NCBI RefSeq assembly: GCF_021531695.1
Contig: NZ_JADYUI010000002.1
Location: 124,001 to 188,000 of the forward strand
Origin: Roseburia hominis
GTDB taxonomy: Bacteria > Bacillota > Clostridia > Lachnospirales > Lachnospiraceae
Reading direction: 5' to 3'
Length of the DNA stretch: 64,000 bases
Positions 36,447 through 46,087 of this stretch are shown here, one piece after another (within the stretch, counting starts at the first letter, position 1; every line of letters begins with the position of its first letter). Both the position numbers and the translations under genes were made by a program. The notes beneath the pieces are model-generated. The model worked only from the letters and a program-made list of their open reading frames with translations. It had not been told where the DNA came from and ran no database searches.

Positions 36447-37559
36447 TTAGTTTGTAATTGTCAATTCTGTCTCTTTATCAAAAACATGTACTTTACTTGG
36501 ATCAATTGCAAATCTTACATGGTCATGAAGACGAGCAGGTGTTCTGGAATCAACTTTTGCAGTAAACTGTGTATCACCAATATGGAAGTAAAGTAATACT
36601 TCTGCACCAAGTAATTCGTATCCGCTGATTTCAGCTTCTACCAAACTGTCTTTGAATGTTTCAATCTCAATCTGAGCATCACTGACATCTTCCGGTCTTA
36701 CACCAAGAACAACTGTCTTTCCTGCATATCCACCATCGATTAACTTCTTAGCTTTTGCCGGTGGTAAGATTACGCTGAATTTATCGAACTTCAAAGTAAC
36801 TTTTTCACCTTCAACAACACATTCTGCATCAACGAAGTTCATCTGTGGAGATCCGATGAATCCTGCTACGAACAAATTCTGTGGCTCATTGTATAATTTG
36901 ATTGGGGAATCCACCTGCTGGATTACACCATCTTTCAATACAACGATTCTGGTTCCAAGTGTCATAGCTTCTGTCTGGTCATGTGTAACGTAGATGATTG
37001 TTGCACCTAATCTCTGATGTAAACTTGAAATCTCAGTACGCATCTGAACTCTTAATTTTGCATCCAGGTTAGATAACGGTTCATCCATAAGGAATACCTT
37101 AGGATTACGAACGATTGCACGACCCATGGCAACACGCTGTCTCTGTCCACCGGACAAAGCCTTTGGCTTACGGTCTAACAATTTCTCAAGATCAAGAATC
37201 TTAGCTGCTTCTTCTACTTTTCTCTTAATTTCATCCTTTGGAACTTTTCTTAATTTCAAACCAAATGCCATATTATCAAATACGGTCATATGAGGATATA
37301 ATGCGTAGTTCTGGAATACCATTGCGATATCTCTGTCTTTTGGTTCTACGTCATTTACGACTTTTCCGTCAATAGATAATTCACCGGAAGAAATATCTTC
37401 CAAACCTGCAATCATACGAAGTGTAGTAGATTTTCCACATCCGGATGGTCCAACGAAGATGATGAACTCTTTATCTGCTACTTCAAGGTTAAAATCTTTA
37501 ACAGCTTCAAAGCCGTTTGGATAACGTTTGCATACATTTTTTAATGATAAACTTGCCAT
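36447..37559 (-). CDS. msmK: Sugar ABC transporter ATPase (MsmK/UgpC family)
   Basis: A 370-residue CUT1-type ATPase. Walker A is GPSGCGKST near residue 38, signature [14 protein letters not shown] near 135, Walker [13 protein letters not shown] near 155. A C-terminal TOBE/MalK-like regulatory domain covers about 240-370 ([14 protein letters not shown]). No permease or binding protein is adjacent. In many Firmicutes one MsmK/MsmX ATPase energises several sugar importers, and this orphan fits that role. AGGAGG precedes the ATG, with a promoter at 37630-37658. Confidence 0.9.
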   Translation of the reverse strand: MASLSLKNVCKRYPNGFEAVKDFNLEVADKEFIIFVGPSGCGKSTTLRMIAGLEDISSGELSIDGKVVNDVEPKDRDIAMVFQNYALYPHMTVFDNMAFGLKLRKVPKDEIKRKVEEAAKILDLEKLLDRKPKALSGGQRQRVAMGRAIVRNPKVFLMDEPLSNLDAKLRVQMRTEISSLHQRLGATIIYVTHDQTEAMTLGTRIVVLKDGVIQQVDSPIKLYNEPQNLFVAGFIGSPQMNFVDAECVVEGEKVTLKFDKFSVILPPAKAKKLIDGGYAGKTVVLGVRPEDVSDAQIEIETFKDSLVEAEISGYELLGAEVLLYFHIGDTQFTAKVDSRTPARLHDHVRFAIDPSKVHVFDKETELTITN

Positions 37560-37629
37560 TTTTATATACCTCCTGAGTTATAAATCAACTGTTATGTAAA
37601 AACATCTTTTGTTCCTACCTGATAAAATA

Positions 37630-37658
37630 ACTATAACGGAAATCCCGGCATTTGACCA
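37630..37658 (-). promoter_or_regulatory. Promoter of the MsmK-type ATPase gene
   Basis: Minus strand TGGTCA (37653-37658), 17-bp spacer, TATAGT (37630-37635). The remaining gap up to dut (37798) holds a short hairpin TTCGTCA-ctc-TGACGAA at 37731-37747 with no T run; its role is unknown. Confidence 0.6.
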
Positions 37659-37797
37659 TACGTGGATTCCACAAAGATTTTTTCTTTTTGTTGTAGGTTC
37701 TGACAAATGGCCTCCGGTATTTTTTCCTCTTTCGTCACTCTGACGAAGAATCGTCTCTTTTATGTACAAACCGACGAAAATTCTTCTATCTTAACTC

Positions 37798-38238
37798 TTA
37801 TTGCTTTCCGGTACTCCCGAATCCTCCTCTGTCCTCTCCTTCTAAATACGCTACCTCTTCAAAGGAAATGGCCGGCTGATGTTTCTGAATACGGAACTGG
37901 CAAATTCTGTCATTCTTATGAATCACCGTGTCACGCATGGCAAGAACCGGCATTCTCCACCAGTCATTTGGCCCACAGTAAGTTTCGTCAATCAGTCCCA
38001 TATGGTTGGTCTGAATAATTCCAAAATTCTTATAAGTACTGCTTCTTGGAATCAGACACGCTTCATACCCTTTTGGCAGTTTCATTGCAACACCAAGGTG
38101 AATGAGAGCAAAATCACCTTTTTTTAGTTCCACATCTTCAGCCGCCCGAAGATCGATCCAGTCGCTCTTTCCGTCAATATAACAAAGCTTTTCTATCTCA
38201 TCATTTAAATACTGTATTTTAATTCTTTCTTCACTCAT
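37798..38238 (-). CDS. dut: dUTP diphosphatase
   Basis: A 146-residue trimeric-type dUTPase, which hydrolyses dUTP to dUMP to keep uracil out of DNA. Conserved motifs in order: [28 protein letters not shown] and the C-terminal glycine-rich GGFGSTGK that closes over the active site. A short insert ([12 protein letters not shown]) is typical of several Clostridial forms. The start ATG at 38238 has AGGAG upstream; the six extra codons before it overlap gpsA. It overlaps the gpsA gene end region, so both are probably co-transcribed. Confidence 0.92.
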   Translation of the reverse strand: MSEERIKIQYLNDEIEKLCYIDGKSDWIDLRAAEDVELKKGDFALIHLGVAMKLPKGYEACLIPRSSTYKNFGIIQTNHMGLIDETYCGPNDWWRMPVLAMRDTVIHKNDRICQFRIQKHQPAISFEEVAYLEGEDRGGFGSTGKQ

Positions 38239-38246
38239 ATGCTCTC

Positions 38247-39257
38247 CTAATCCCACTGCAAATCATCATGTTCTACTTTTTTATCACGAAGCATTAAATC
38301 CATTACCGCTTCTTTTGCCGGTTTATTCTCAAACAAAACAGCATTTACCTGTTCGATGATCGGCATGGAAACGTCATATTTTTTTCCAAGTTCAATCGCT
38401 GCTTTTGTGGAGTACACTCCTTCTACAATCATTTTCACTTCCTTCATGGCTTCTTCCATCGTATAACCCTGGCCAATCAGCATTCCCGCTTTGCGGTTTC
38501 TGCTATGCTTGCTGGCACAGGTCACAATAAGATCCCCGATTCCGGTAAGTCCATTCAATGTTTTTGGATTTGCACCCATTTTGCATGCGAGCTTGGAAAT
38601 CTCCGCAATTCCTCGTGTAATAAGTGCTGCTTTTGTATTATCACCATAACCCAGTCCATCTGCCATGCCGGCTGCCAGTGCAATCACGTTTTTAAGAGAA
38701 GCACCAAGCTCCATTCCAAGGACATCCGGACTCGTGTATACACGAAGCCTTTCATTCATAAAAACTGTCTGCACAAATTCTGCAATCTCCTTTTTTTCCG
38801 CTCCGGCAACCAGAGTTGTCGGAAGTCCGATGCCCACTTCCTCGGCATGGCTTGGTCCGCAAAGGACAGCAACCTTTGCATTTTTTATCTCTTCTTTTAA
38901 AATCTGAGACAGGGTCATAAGAGTTCCCTCTTCAATTCCTTTTGCCACACTGACAAGAAGCTGTCCATCCGTCACAAAAGGTGCCAAAGACTTCGCTGTA
39001 CTTCTCACATAAGGCGATGGAACTGCTATCACAAGCATATCTTTTCCATCTGCTGCTTCCTTTAAATCTGTTGTAAGATTGATGGATTCGTCAATCTTTA
39101 CTCCCGGAAGTTTATCCTTGTGTTCTCTTTCCTTTTTCAGCATGGCAATCTCTTTTTCATCAATTGACCAGATTGTCACATCATGTCCGTTTTTCTGTAA
39201 TACTACTGCAAGCGCTGTTCCCCAGCTGCCTGCTCCAATCACACTGATTTTTGACAT
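38247..39257 (-). CDS. gpsA: Glycerol-3-phosphate dehydrogenase [NAD(P)+]
   Basis: A 336-residue soluble enzyme making sn-glycerol 3-phosphate from DHAP, the backbone for phospholipids. The Rossmann motif [10 protein letters not shown] is near residue 8. VAKGIEEGT and the catalytic lysine region [20 protein letters not shown] near 190 follow. The ATG at 39257 has GGGGAGG six bases upstream. The next gene upstream in the operon is plsY, which uses the product; the pairing is functional. Confidence 0.97.
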   Translation of the reverse strand: MSKISVIGAGSWGTALAVVLQKNGHDVTIWSIDEKEIAMLKKEREHKDKLPGVKIDESINLTTDLKEAADGKDMLVIAVPSPYVRSTAKSLAPFVTDGQLLVSVAKGIEEGTLMTLSQILKEEIKNAKVAVLCGPSHAEEVGIGLPTTLVAGAEKKEIAEFVQTVFMNERLRVYTSPDVLGMELGASLKNVIALAAGMADGLGYGDNTKAALITRGIAEISKLACKMGANPKTLNGLTGIGDLIVTCASKHSRNRKAGMLIGQGYTMEEAMKEVKMIVEGVYSTKAAIELGKKYDVSMPIIEQVNAVLFENKPAKEAVMDLMLRDKKVEHDDLQWD

Positions 39258-39272
39258 TATGTTCCTCCCCAT

Positions 39273-39926
39273 CTATGCTTCTTTCTTACTCATTTTAAAT
39301 TTGTTTTCCGTGCCATTCAGCAATCGTTTGATATTGCTGCGATGTCTGAAAATTGCCATACCGGTAATGACTGCACTCAAGATATAAAGTTCCATCAGGT
39401 ACTGCGGCTCCATATGAAACCAGCCCATTTGTCCAAAAACAATCGTCTGCACAAAAAAACTTAATACTACTAAAATAGAACCTACCGATACATAGCGGGT
39501 AAGTAATACCGCTGCCACAAAAAGCAACAGGCAAACCGGAACTTCAAACGGACAGAACGCGATTAAAAGCCCCGCTGTGCAGGCAATTCCTTTTCCTCCT
39601 TTAAAGCCAAGATAAAACGGAAAATTATGCCCTAAAATAGCGCCAAGTCCCGCATATAATTCTAAAAGTTTTAACACTTCAGCCTTATCATTTCGAAAAA
39701 TAAAATGTACCAGAAGAATTGCCAGCACACATTTAAAACAATCTCCCAGAAAAGTAATGATTCCCGCTTTCCAGCCAAGATTACGAAGCGTATTGGTTGT
39801 ACCTGCATTTCCGCTTCCCATCGTACGGATATCCACCTGTTTTGATTTTCCATAAAAATAGCCTGTCACAAAACAACCGCAAAAATAGCCAATTGCAAGT
39901 GAAAGTACACGTTCCAGTATTAACAT
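39273..39926 (-). CDS. plsY: Glycerol-3-phosphate acyltransferase
   Basis: A 217-residue integral membrane enzyme with about five to six helices that acylates glycerol 3-phosphate from acyl-phosphate. The three PlsY motifs are visible: GSGNAGTTNTLRNLG (near residue 37), GHNFPFYLGFKGGKGIA (near 97) and RYVSVGSI near 143. It lies between der and gpsA, the same order as in B. subtilis-like genomes where der and gpsA are neighbours. The der stop abuts its start. Confidence 0.96.
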   Translation of the reverse strand: MLILERVLSLAIGYFCGCFVTGYFYGKSKQVDIRTMGSGNAGTTNTLRNLGWKAGIITFLGDCFKCVLAILLVHFIFRNDKAEVLKLLELYAGLGAILGHNFPFYLGFKGGKGIACTAGLLIAFCPFEVPVCLLLFVAAVLLTRYVSVGSILVVLSFFVQTIVFGQMGWFHMEPQYLMELYILSAVITGMAIFRHRSNIKRLLNGTENKFKMSKKEA

Positions 39927-41252
39927 CTATTGGTCTTCCTTTCTTTCCCGGATAATAAAACGCAAAGATGTCCCTTTAAATCCAAAAGAATCACGAATCC
40001 GGTTTTCTAAATATCTGGTATAAGAAAAATGCATTAATTGCTTGTCATTTACAAAAATAACAAAGGTCGGCGGTTTGACTGCAACCTGCGTAATATAAAA
40101 GATTTTTAAACGTTTTCCCTTATCAGACGGTGGCTGCTGCATGGCAACGGCTTCGGTCACAATCTCATTCAATACACCGGTTGCTACACGAAGGCTGTTA
40201 TTTTCCATGACCATGTCAATCATTTCATATAATTTGTGCAATCTCTGACCGGTTTCCGCTGAAATAAATAAAATTTCTGCATACGGCATAAAGCTTAACA
40301 CCTGGCGGATGCGATCCGTGTGTTCCTTTACTGTCTTATCATTTTTTTCAATTGCATCCCATTTATTAACCGCAATAATGATTCCCTTTCCTCTGTCATG
40401 GGCAATTCCGGCAATCTTCGCATCCTGCTCCGTCACACCTTCCGTCGCATCAATTACGATAATAACAACATCTGCCCGTTCTACCGCCGTAACCGCACGG
40501 ATAATACTGTAACGCTCTAACTCTTCTTTTACCTTGCTCTTTCTTCTAAGACCTGCCGTATCAATAAAAATATATTCCCTGCCGTTATATTTTACGACCG
40601 AATCAATGGCATCCCTTGTCGTACCCGCAATATCCGACACAATCGCACGCTTTTCTCCGGTTAATTTATTGATCAGGGAAGATTTTCCGACATTCGGCTT
40701 TCCGATGACCGCAATCCTTGGTCTGTCATCCTCTTCTTCTGTCAGTTTTTCTTCCGGAAAATGCTTTACGACTTCATCTAACATATCACCGATTCCAAGC
40801 ATGGAAGCTGCTGAAACCGGGACCGGTTCTCCAATTCCAAGATTATAAAACTCATACACGTCTGCCATGTACTTTTTAAAATCATCTACTTTATTTACAA
40901 CAAGAATGACTGGTTTTTTGGAACGGCGCAGCATATTTGCCACCTTTTCATCCGCATCAACCAGCCCCTGTCTTACATCCGTAATAAATAAAATAACATC
41001 TGCTGTATCTATCGCAATCTGAGCCTGTTCCCTCATCTGGGATAAAATAATATCCTTACTTTCCGGCTCAATACCACCGGTGTCAATCAATGTGAAAGAT
41101 TTATCAAGCCATGACACATCCGCATAAATTCGATCTCTTGTCACACCCGGCGTATCTTTTACGATCGAGATACGTTCTCCTGCAAGAACATTAAAAAGTG
41201 TAGATTTTCCCACATTCGGACGGCCTACAATCGCAACTACTGGTTTACTCAT
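39927..41252 (-). CDS. der: Ribosome-assembly GTPase Der (EngA)
   Basis: A 441-residue double-GTPase needed for 50S maturation. The two G domains are [12 protein letters not shown] near residue 9 and [13 protein letters not shown] near 184, with NKVD and NKWD as the G4 motifs. A KH-like C-terminal domain follows (about 355-441). The start ATG 41252 has AAAGGAG seven bases upstream; eight extra upstream codons have none. It heads the der-plsY-gpsA-dut run. Confidence 0.97.
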   Translation of the reverse strand: MSKPVVAIVGRPNVGKSTLFNVLAGERISIVKDTPGVTRDRIYADVSWLDKSFTLIDTGGIEPESKDIILSQMREQAQIAIDTADVILFITDVRQGLVDADEKVANMLRRSKKPVILVVNKVDDFKKYMADVYEFYNLGIGEPVPVSAASMLGIGDMLDEVVKHFPEEKLTEEEDDRPRIAVIGKPNVGKSSLINKLTGEKRAIVSDIAGTTRDAIDSVVKYNGREYIFIDTAGLRRKSKVKEELERYSIIRAVTAVERADVVIIVIDATEGVTEQDAKIAGIAHDRGKGIIIAVNKWDAIEKNDKTVKEHTDRIRQVLSFMPYAEILFISAETGQRLHKLYEMIDMVMENNSLRVATGVLNEIVTEAVAMQQPPSDKGKRLKIFYITQVAVKPPTFVIFVNDKQLMHFSYTRYLENRIRDSFGFKGTSLRFIIRERKEDQ

Positions 41253-41335
41253 AATTTTACTCCTTTTCTTATACACGTCAGTATTATCCCGACTGCTTGA
41301 TTTTACAATATCTCTAACCGCTTGTAAAGCAATAT

Positions 41336-41361
41336 AGGCTATTTTCTTCTCTGCGAGCTGC
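41336..41361. repeat. 26-bp dispersed repeat, second copy
   Basis: Identical over 26 bases to 22444-22469, in the 41253-41440 gap just past the terminator of the ABC permease gene. In both places it follows a minus-strand terminator by about 10 bases. Confidence 0.65.
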
Positions 41362-41373
41362 TCATTTCCACAA

Positions 41374-41420
41374 GAAAAACCGCCGATTCTGCAATTTTTT
41401 CACAGAAACAGCGGTTCTTC
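41374..41420 (-). terminator. Terminator of the YtrA-type ABC operon
   Basis: Minus-strand stem AACCGC...CAGAA / TTCTG...GCGGTT with a TTTTTC tail, about 20 bp past the permease stop. Confidence 0.75.
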
Positions 41421-41440
41421 TTTTCTTTTACTTCTTATCT

Positions 41441-43384
41441 TTATTCAATTCCCATCTGCTGATAATGTTCATTCAGCTTAGCATAAGTAACTAAATCCTC
41501 TTCATCCTGAATCGCACCAATTTGTTTCAATGCCTCAATGGTATGCTTACAGTCTTCATTGATTGTAATATAGGCACTATCTAACTGCTGATTGTTATTA
41601 TAATAACCTCTTGCCATCACACCATTATTGTAATCATCCATCATACTGTACGGATAGACAATGCCCTTTTCATTATAAAAGTCAAGGGAAATACAGTTTG
41701 CAAAAATTTCTTTATCCAATTCACTGCTATAACACATATTGGCAGCAATTGACTTTTTAAAGCTTCCTTCCTCCATGTCTTTACGTATTGCATCATAAAT
41801 ACGTTCTGCATTCTTCGCGTCAAAACTTAAATCGTTCTCTACCACATTTCCTTGTTCATCAACTGCATATGTTTCCAAATATCCACTTCTTAATTCTGTC
41901 GTCTTATAATTATTTCCAAATAAAGTTCTCATATAGTTTTCCGGTTTTGCCAATAAATCGACTAATTGTGCAAGCTCTGTTGTTTCGTCTTTAAATCTCT
42001 CATTATTAATTGGAATATTATAAGCACGCTCTAAGCGTGAACCGTCTTTTAGTTTATAACAGATCATAAAATTATAAAAAGAATCTCTGCTTTTTTGCAT
42101 TTCATTCTCTAATTCTTTCTTTTCTGAGATAATCTGACTCTGAATCTCCGTTACAATGGCTATTTCGTCTTCCTCTGTCAGAACACTGTTACTATTTTCA
42201 AGACCAACCCACTCTACATCCTTTGGATTTGGAACTTTTTTTTCAATCCCAAAGACATCAAATTCAAGTGCAAATAAAGCTACTGCAAGAACAGCTGCTC
42301 CGGCTGCGACTTCCAGAAAACGCTTTTTCGTAAACACTTTAAATTTCTTCTCCAAAAACATCTGTGCAACAAAAAAGAAAACAACTGCATTTACCATTGT
42401 CATAATTAAAACAATTATAAACTCTGCCGTCGGAGAAGCAGTATCATAAAAGCACTGACCAAATATCACAGCTCCCCCAAGTGCACCGCAAATTGTAATA
42501 ATCCAGCGAAACACCGGTTTTAACGTTTTTATCGTTACCAGATCTCCCACTGTTTCCATTTTTTTCTTCTTATAAATAAAAAGTGCCAGAATCACCATCG
42601 GAATGGAAAGTAAAAAGTAAATAAGCACGCTTTTTGCCCCTGACACGCTATACTGATAAGTTCCTTCTGCCAGATAATCAATCTCAATGGTTGCATTATT
42701 CGTAAGATATACCACAGGTGATAAAACCGATAATTTCGATAATTTCCAGTTATATCCCATTCCAAAGCAGATACTGGTGGCTAAAAGCCGTACTACCGCT
42801 TCCATAATAACTTCTATAAAGTTTAAAACCAGATAGCAGACCGGAAAAGCCCACAGCTGCCCTACCAGCATACCTACCACAAAAGCAAACGAATAAAAGA
42901 AAGTAAGCATTCCTGCAATATACAAAAAAGCAATAAGCAGATACTGAAGTTCCGTGATTCCAACTGCTGCACATACAAATACTCCAAGGAAGGTTGCAAT
43001 AAGCTTTGGAATCAAAAGGAAAGATAATCCTGATAAATAGTTTGTGAAAAACAATTCTTCTCTTCTCAGCGGAAGCGAATGAAACATATTGGCACTTCTG
43101 CTGTTATACAAATAAGACAGCATAATCATAGCCGCAAGCAATGCCGCAAGAAACAGTACCCCGGGCTCAATCAGCGTTTTCATCTGATTCACATACTGAT
43201 ATGTCTGCTCTGCTTTTAATGTCTCCCCGGTATAACCATAGTATTCCATGCCACGACCACTTAAATAAATTGCAAAAGGGATCTCAAATAAAGAAATGAT
43301 AAGATATCCCAACCAGAGCGGCCAATAATGTGTTATGTTCTTTTTAAAAATAGTCTTATTAAAAAAGGATATCTTTGACTGCAT
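41441..43384 (-). CDS. ABC transporter permease of a GntR-controlled operon
   Basis: A 647-residue membrane protein. The N-terminal half has about eight helices with the ABC-2-like RSANMFHSLPLRREELFFTNYLSG near residue 90. After helices near 290-390, residues about 400-640 are an extracytoplasmic domain that reads like the DUF6449 tails of related permeases (SFDAKNAERIYDAIRKDMEEG). The start is ATG 43384, eight bases after GGAGG; an upstream GTG is possible. With the ATPase and GntR genes it forms a three-gene set resembling B. subtilis Ytr systems, which respond to cell-wall antibiotics. The substrate here is unknown. Confidence 0.85.
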   Translation of the reverse strand: MQSKISFFNKTIFKKNITHYWPLWLGYLIISLFEIPFAIYLSGRGMEYYGYTGETLKAEQTYQYVNQMKTLIEPGVLFLAALLAAMIMLSYLYNSRSANMFHSLPLRREELFFTNYLSGLSFLLIPKLIATFLGVFVCAAVGITELQYLLIAFLYIAGMLTFFYSFAFVVGMLVGQLWAFPVCYLVLNFIEVIMEAVVRLLATSICFGMGYNWKLSKLSVLSPVVYLTNNATIEIDYLAEGTYQYSVSGAKSVLIYFLLSIPMVILALFIYKKKKMETVGDLVTIKTLKPVFRWIITICGALGGAVIFGQCFYDTASPTAEFIIVLIMTMVNAVVFFFVAQMFLEKKFKVFTKKRFLEVAAGAAVLAVALFALEFDVFGIEKKVPNPKDVEWVGLENSNSVLTEEDEIAIVTEIQSQIISEKKELENEMQKSRDSFYNFMICYKLKDGSRLERAYNIPINNERFKDETTELAQLVDLLAKPENYMRTLFGNNYKTTELRSGYLETYAVDEQGNVVENDLSFDAKNAERIYDAIRKDMEEGSFKKSIAANMCYSSELDKEIFANCISLDFYNEKGIVYPYSMMDDYNNGVMARGYYNNNQQLDSAYITINEDCKHTIEALKQIGAIQDEEDLVTYAKLNEHYQQMGIE

Positions 43385-44258
43385 AATCTGCACCTCCTAA
43401 CTCATAAATAAAGATTTCTTCCAATGTAAGTGGCAGTACATCTACCAACATTGGATTTAACCGCTCAATTTGTTTTTTTGCCTCTACAGGATTTCCTTTC
43501 ACAATTAAAGTATATACTCTTCCCGTATTGGACATATGTAAGATTTCAAACTCTTCCGGTAATTTCGGCATTCCTGCCTGAAATGCAGCCTGAATCTTAC
43601 AAACACTTCCCTGAAGTTCCGATAAAGAACGTTCCAGAACAATCTTTCCCTGATGCATAATGCCGACATGGTCACAGACATCCTCTAACTCTCTTAAATT
43701 ATGGGAAGAAACAAATACTGTTGTTTTTCGTTCCGAAACATCCGCCATGATAAGACTCCAGATCTGTCGTCTCATAACCGGATCCAGTCCGTCTACCGGC
43801 TCATCCAGAATAAGAAGCTCTGGTCTGCAGCAAATGGCAAGCCAGAATGCGACCTGCTTCTGCATTCCTTTGGAAAGTCGCCTTATACTGCGCTTCGTAT
43901 CAATATTTGGGAAAAATTTTCTCATTTTTTCAAATAATTTTTCATCAAAATCCGGATAAATCCCCTGATAAAAGCGTTTCATCTCCATCGTATCTGCCTG
44001 CATAAAATAGAACAACTCATCCGGAATATAGGCAAATTTCTGTTTCACGTCTGGATTTTCAAATACCTTTTGTCCATCCACTAAGATTGTTCCGGCATCC
44101 TGCTTATATACACCTGTGATATGACGTATAATCGTGGATTTTCCCGCACCATTTGGTCCGACCAACCCATAAACTTCACCCTTTCCCACATGAAGAGAAA
44201 GCCCGTCTAATGCACGAAAACCATCAAATTCTTTTACAACGTTTTCAACCTGTATCAT
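43359..44258 (-). CDS. ABC transporter ATP-binding protein (YtrB-like)
   Basis: A 299-residue ATPase with Walker A GPNGAGKST near residue 36, signature LSKGMQKQVAFWLA near 133, and Walker B LLILDEPVDGLD near 152. The C-terminal 80 residues are a short extension typical of this subfamily. Both ends overlap neighbours: four bases with the GntR gene and 26 bases with the permease gene. The three proteins are therefore likely made together. It powers the adjacent permease. Confidence 0.9.
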   Translation of the reverse strand: MIQVENVVKEFDGFRALDGLSLHVGKGEVYGLVGPNGAGKSTIIRHITGVYKQDAGTILVDGQKVFENPDVKQKFAYIPDELFYFMQADTMEMKRFYQGIYPDFDEKLFEKMRKFFPNIDTKRSIRRLSKGMQKQVAFWLAICCRPELLILDEPVDGLDPVMRRQIWSLIMADVSERKTTVFVSSHNLRELEDVCDHVGIMHQGKIVLERSLSELQGSVCKIQAAFQAGMPKLPEEFEILHMSNTGRVYTLIVKGNPVEAKKQIERLNPMLVDVLPLTLEEIFIYELGGADYAVKDILF

Positions 44259-44629
44259 ATTTTTTTACTCCCTTCACTCAGACTTTCGATTCTCTCTGCC
44301 AGAATTTTTGGTTCTACGGATAAATAAAGTAACTCTGATATAACGACGTCAAACTCCAAGAACAATTCATCTTTTCTTATCTGGACCACATCCTGCTTCT
44401 CTGCTGCAAAAGTTCCTTTCCCAGAAACCGAATAAATATATCCTTCATTTTCCAGTTCCTTATAAGCTCTTTGTATCGTATTCGGGTTAATTGCAAGACT
44501 GGATGCCAATTCCCTGACAGAAGGGAGCTTTTCACCTGCTGCAACGGCACCCGATAGCAGCAGATGCTTCAATCCATCTTTAATTTGTTCATAAATCGGT
44601 TTTGCATCACGATAATTTAACTGAATCAA
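44255..44629 (-). CDS. GntR-family regulator, YtrA subfamily
   Basis: A 124-residue repressor of the short YtrA type: winged helix-turn-helix (KPIYEQIKDGLKHLLLSG...LPSVRELASSLAINPNTIQRAYKELENEG), then only a short helical tail for dimerisation. The start is TTG (44627-44629) with GGAGG seven bases upstream. It is the first gene of the operon. The palindrome TGTATTGATACA at 44657-44668 lies just past its own -10 box, so autorepression is likely. The inducer is unknown. Confidence 0.9.
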   Translation of the reverse strand: MIQLNYRDAKPIYEQIKDGLKHLLLSGAVAAGEKLPSVRELASSLAINPNTIQRAYKELENEGYIYSVSGKGTFAAEKQDVVQIRKDELFLEFDVVISELLYLSVEPKILAERIESLSEGSKKI

Positions 44630-44656
44630 TGTGATCCCTCCTTTTACTGTATTATT

Positions 44657-44668
44657 TGTATTGATACA
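44657..44668. promoter_or_regulatory. Candidate GntR operator
   Basis: TGTAT-TG-ATACA, 5-bp arms, located between the -10 box and the ribosome site of the YtrA-type gene. Its position at the transcription start fits repression by the encoded regulator. Confidence 0.6.
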
Positions 44669-44671
44669 CTC

Positions 44672-44700
44672 AATATAGCATCTGTCATTTCGAAATACAA
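44672..44700 (-). promoter_or_regulatory. Promoter of the GntR/ABC operon
   Basis: Minus strand TTGTAT (44695-44700), 17-bp spacer, TATATT (44672-44677). It opens the 44630-44967 gap, whose rest is the MITE at 44783-44946. Confidence 0.7.
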
Positions 44701-44782
44701 TAAAGATAAAGAAAGGATTTCCTTAAGTTTTTCTTAATGCCAACCATTGAAGATGTATAAAAGAACCATGCTTTACACAGAC

Positions 44783-44946
44783 TAGTACAACGGATAATAA
44801 ATTCCTGCTACATTGACGGAGGATGATTGCTTCCGAGTACAAGGCGGAGGAATGAGGCGTAGCGGTGGCTACGTCGATTGACGACAACGCAGTAATCGAA
44901 CAAGCAGACAAGTAAATGTAGCAGTTAATTTATATTCGTTGTACTA
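44783..44946. mobile_element. 164-bp TA-flanked MITE with about 32-bp inverted ends
   Basis: The left end TAGTACAACGGATAATAAAT...CTGCTACATT and the reversed right end TAGTACAACGAATATAAATT...CTGCTACATT pair over about 32 bp with small indels. Both ends start with TA, the target duplication expected of IS630/Tc1-mariner transposons. The centre (about 100 bp) is GC-richer and contains no ORF. A deleted relative lies at 21330-21378. The right end is only 21 bp before the BFD-like gene, so that gene's promoter must lie within or across the element. Confidence 0.8.
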
Positions 44947-44967
44947 ACAGCGAAAGGATGGTGTATT

Positions 44968-45153
44968 ATGAATCTTGATAAAGTCGTCTGCAATTGTTTA
45001 AATGTAACCAATGGTATGATAAAAGATGCTGTTGATGCCGGAGCTTCCACACTAGAAGAGGTTCAGGAAAAAACAGGCGCCGGAACCGTATGCGGTGCCT
45101 GTCTTGAAGAAGTACAAAGAGTGGTTGACTTTTTTGTAAAAGAACGAGAATAA
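44968..45153 (+). CDS. BFD-like [2Fe-2S] ferredoxin
   Basis: A 61-residue protein made of a single BFD-like Fe-S domain. The four cysteines are in VCNCLNVT (C-x-C near residues 8-10) and TVCGACLEEV (C-x2-C near 41-44), the normal spacing for this family. Such small proteins carry electrons, for example to bacterioferritin or nitrite-reductase-like enzymes; the partner is not in view. GAAAGGATG precedes the ATG. A MITE ends 21 bp upstream, and no other promoter space is left. Confidence 0.85.
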   Translation: MNLDKVVCNCLNVTNGMIKDAVDAGASTLEEVQEKTGAGTVCGACLEEVQRVVDFFVKERE

Positions 45154-45167
45154 AAACCTCTCGCATA

Positions 45168-45202
45168 CTCCCACTTAATGCCCTGTGCATTTGAAGTGGG
45201 AG
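45168..45202. terminator. Hairpin between the converging BFD and pgeF genes
   Basis: CTCCCACTT/AAGTGGGAG, perfect 9-bp stem with a 17-base loop, placed between the two stop codons. No T run on either side, so termination is uncertain. Confidence 0.5.
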
Positions 45203-45207
45203 ATTGC

Positions 45208-46071
45208 CTATGAAACGTTCAACATCAGAAATCCACCGAGATTTCCTCTTTTTCCGTGGCTTGCCCGATGGGAAAATAAATATTTTTCATTACAGGAGGT
45301 ACAGAGATTCGTTGTTGCAATATTCTCTTTCCTTACCCCTGCTTCTAATAAAATCAACTCATTGGCACGCCACAGATTCAGCTGATACTTTCCGTTTTCT
45401 TTTGCATACAGGATTTCGTCTGTATTATCTTTAAATGCTTCCATGAAAGCTTCTGCGACATCAAAACTTACTTCATAGCAATCCACACAGATGGATGGTC
45501 CGATGGCGCAGATTAAATCTTTTGGATTCGTGCCATAGGCTTCTGTCATTGCATCAATTGTTACTTTCCCCATACGGTTTACCGTACCGCGCCAACCGGA
45601 ATGGCTCATGCCAATCGCTTTATTTTTTGTGTCAACAAAATAAAGAGGAACACAGTCTGCAAAAAAAGTAGATAAAATAATTCCGGGTTCATTCGTAATC
45701 AAACCATCAATATCCGCATAATCCCGTTCCTTTGTAATTCCTTTTCCAAGGTCTTCTTTTGTCACTTTTCTCACATTTGTCGTATGCGTCTGATCCGTAA
45801 ATACAAAGTCGTTACAACTTTTCCCAAAAGTTCCTGCAATCCGCCTGAAGTTTTCTTTTACTGCCTTCTCATCATCACCTCTTGTGAAGCTCAAATTCAT
45901 AGATGAAAAAATACCCTCGCTTACACCGCCCATTCTTGTTGTAAAACAATGCTCTACCAGACCGGTTTTTTCGAGCAACGGATATCGAAGCAAAGGTATT
46001 TTTTCCCCTGTTTCTATTTCACATTCCACAAGCTGCAAAATTTCTTTTTCATTTTTCTTTTTTAATTCCAT
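45208..46071 (-). CDS. pgeF: Purine nucleoside phosphorylase / laccase-domain protein (PgeF/YfiH)
   Basis: A 287-residue Cu-oxidase_4 (LACC1/YfiH) family protein; characterised members phosphorolyse or deaminate adenosine and related nucleosides, and E. coli PgeF also edits peptidoglycan precursors. Metal-site motifs are MSHSGWRGTVNRMG near residue 155 and CAIGPSICVDCYEV near 195, with DGLITNEPGIILSTFFADCVPLYF between. The ATG at 46071 has GGAG six bases upstream. It follows the YraN-type gene directly. Confidence 0.88.
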   Translation of the reverse strand: MELKKKNEKEILQLVECEIETGEKIPLLRYPLLEKTGLVEHCFTTRMGGVSEGIFSSMNLSFTRGDDEKAVKENFRRIAGTFGKSCNDFVFTDQTHTTNVRKVTKEDLGKGITKERDYADIDGLITNEPGIILSTFFADCVPLYFVDTKNKAIGMSHSGWRGTVNRMGKVTIDAMTEAYGTNPKDLICAIGPSICVDCYEVSFDVAEAFMEAFKDNTDEILYAKENGKYQLNLWRANELILLEAGVRKENIATTNLCTSCNEKYLFSHRASHGKRGNLGGFLMLNVS

Positions 46072-46087
46072 ACAGTTCTCCATTTAT

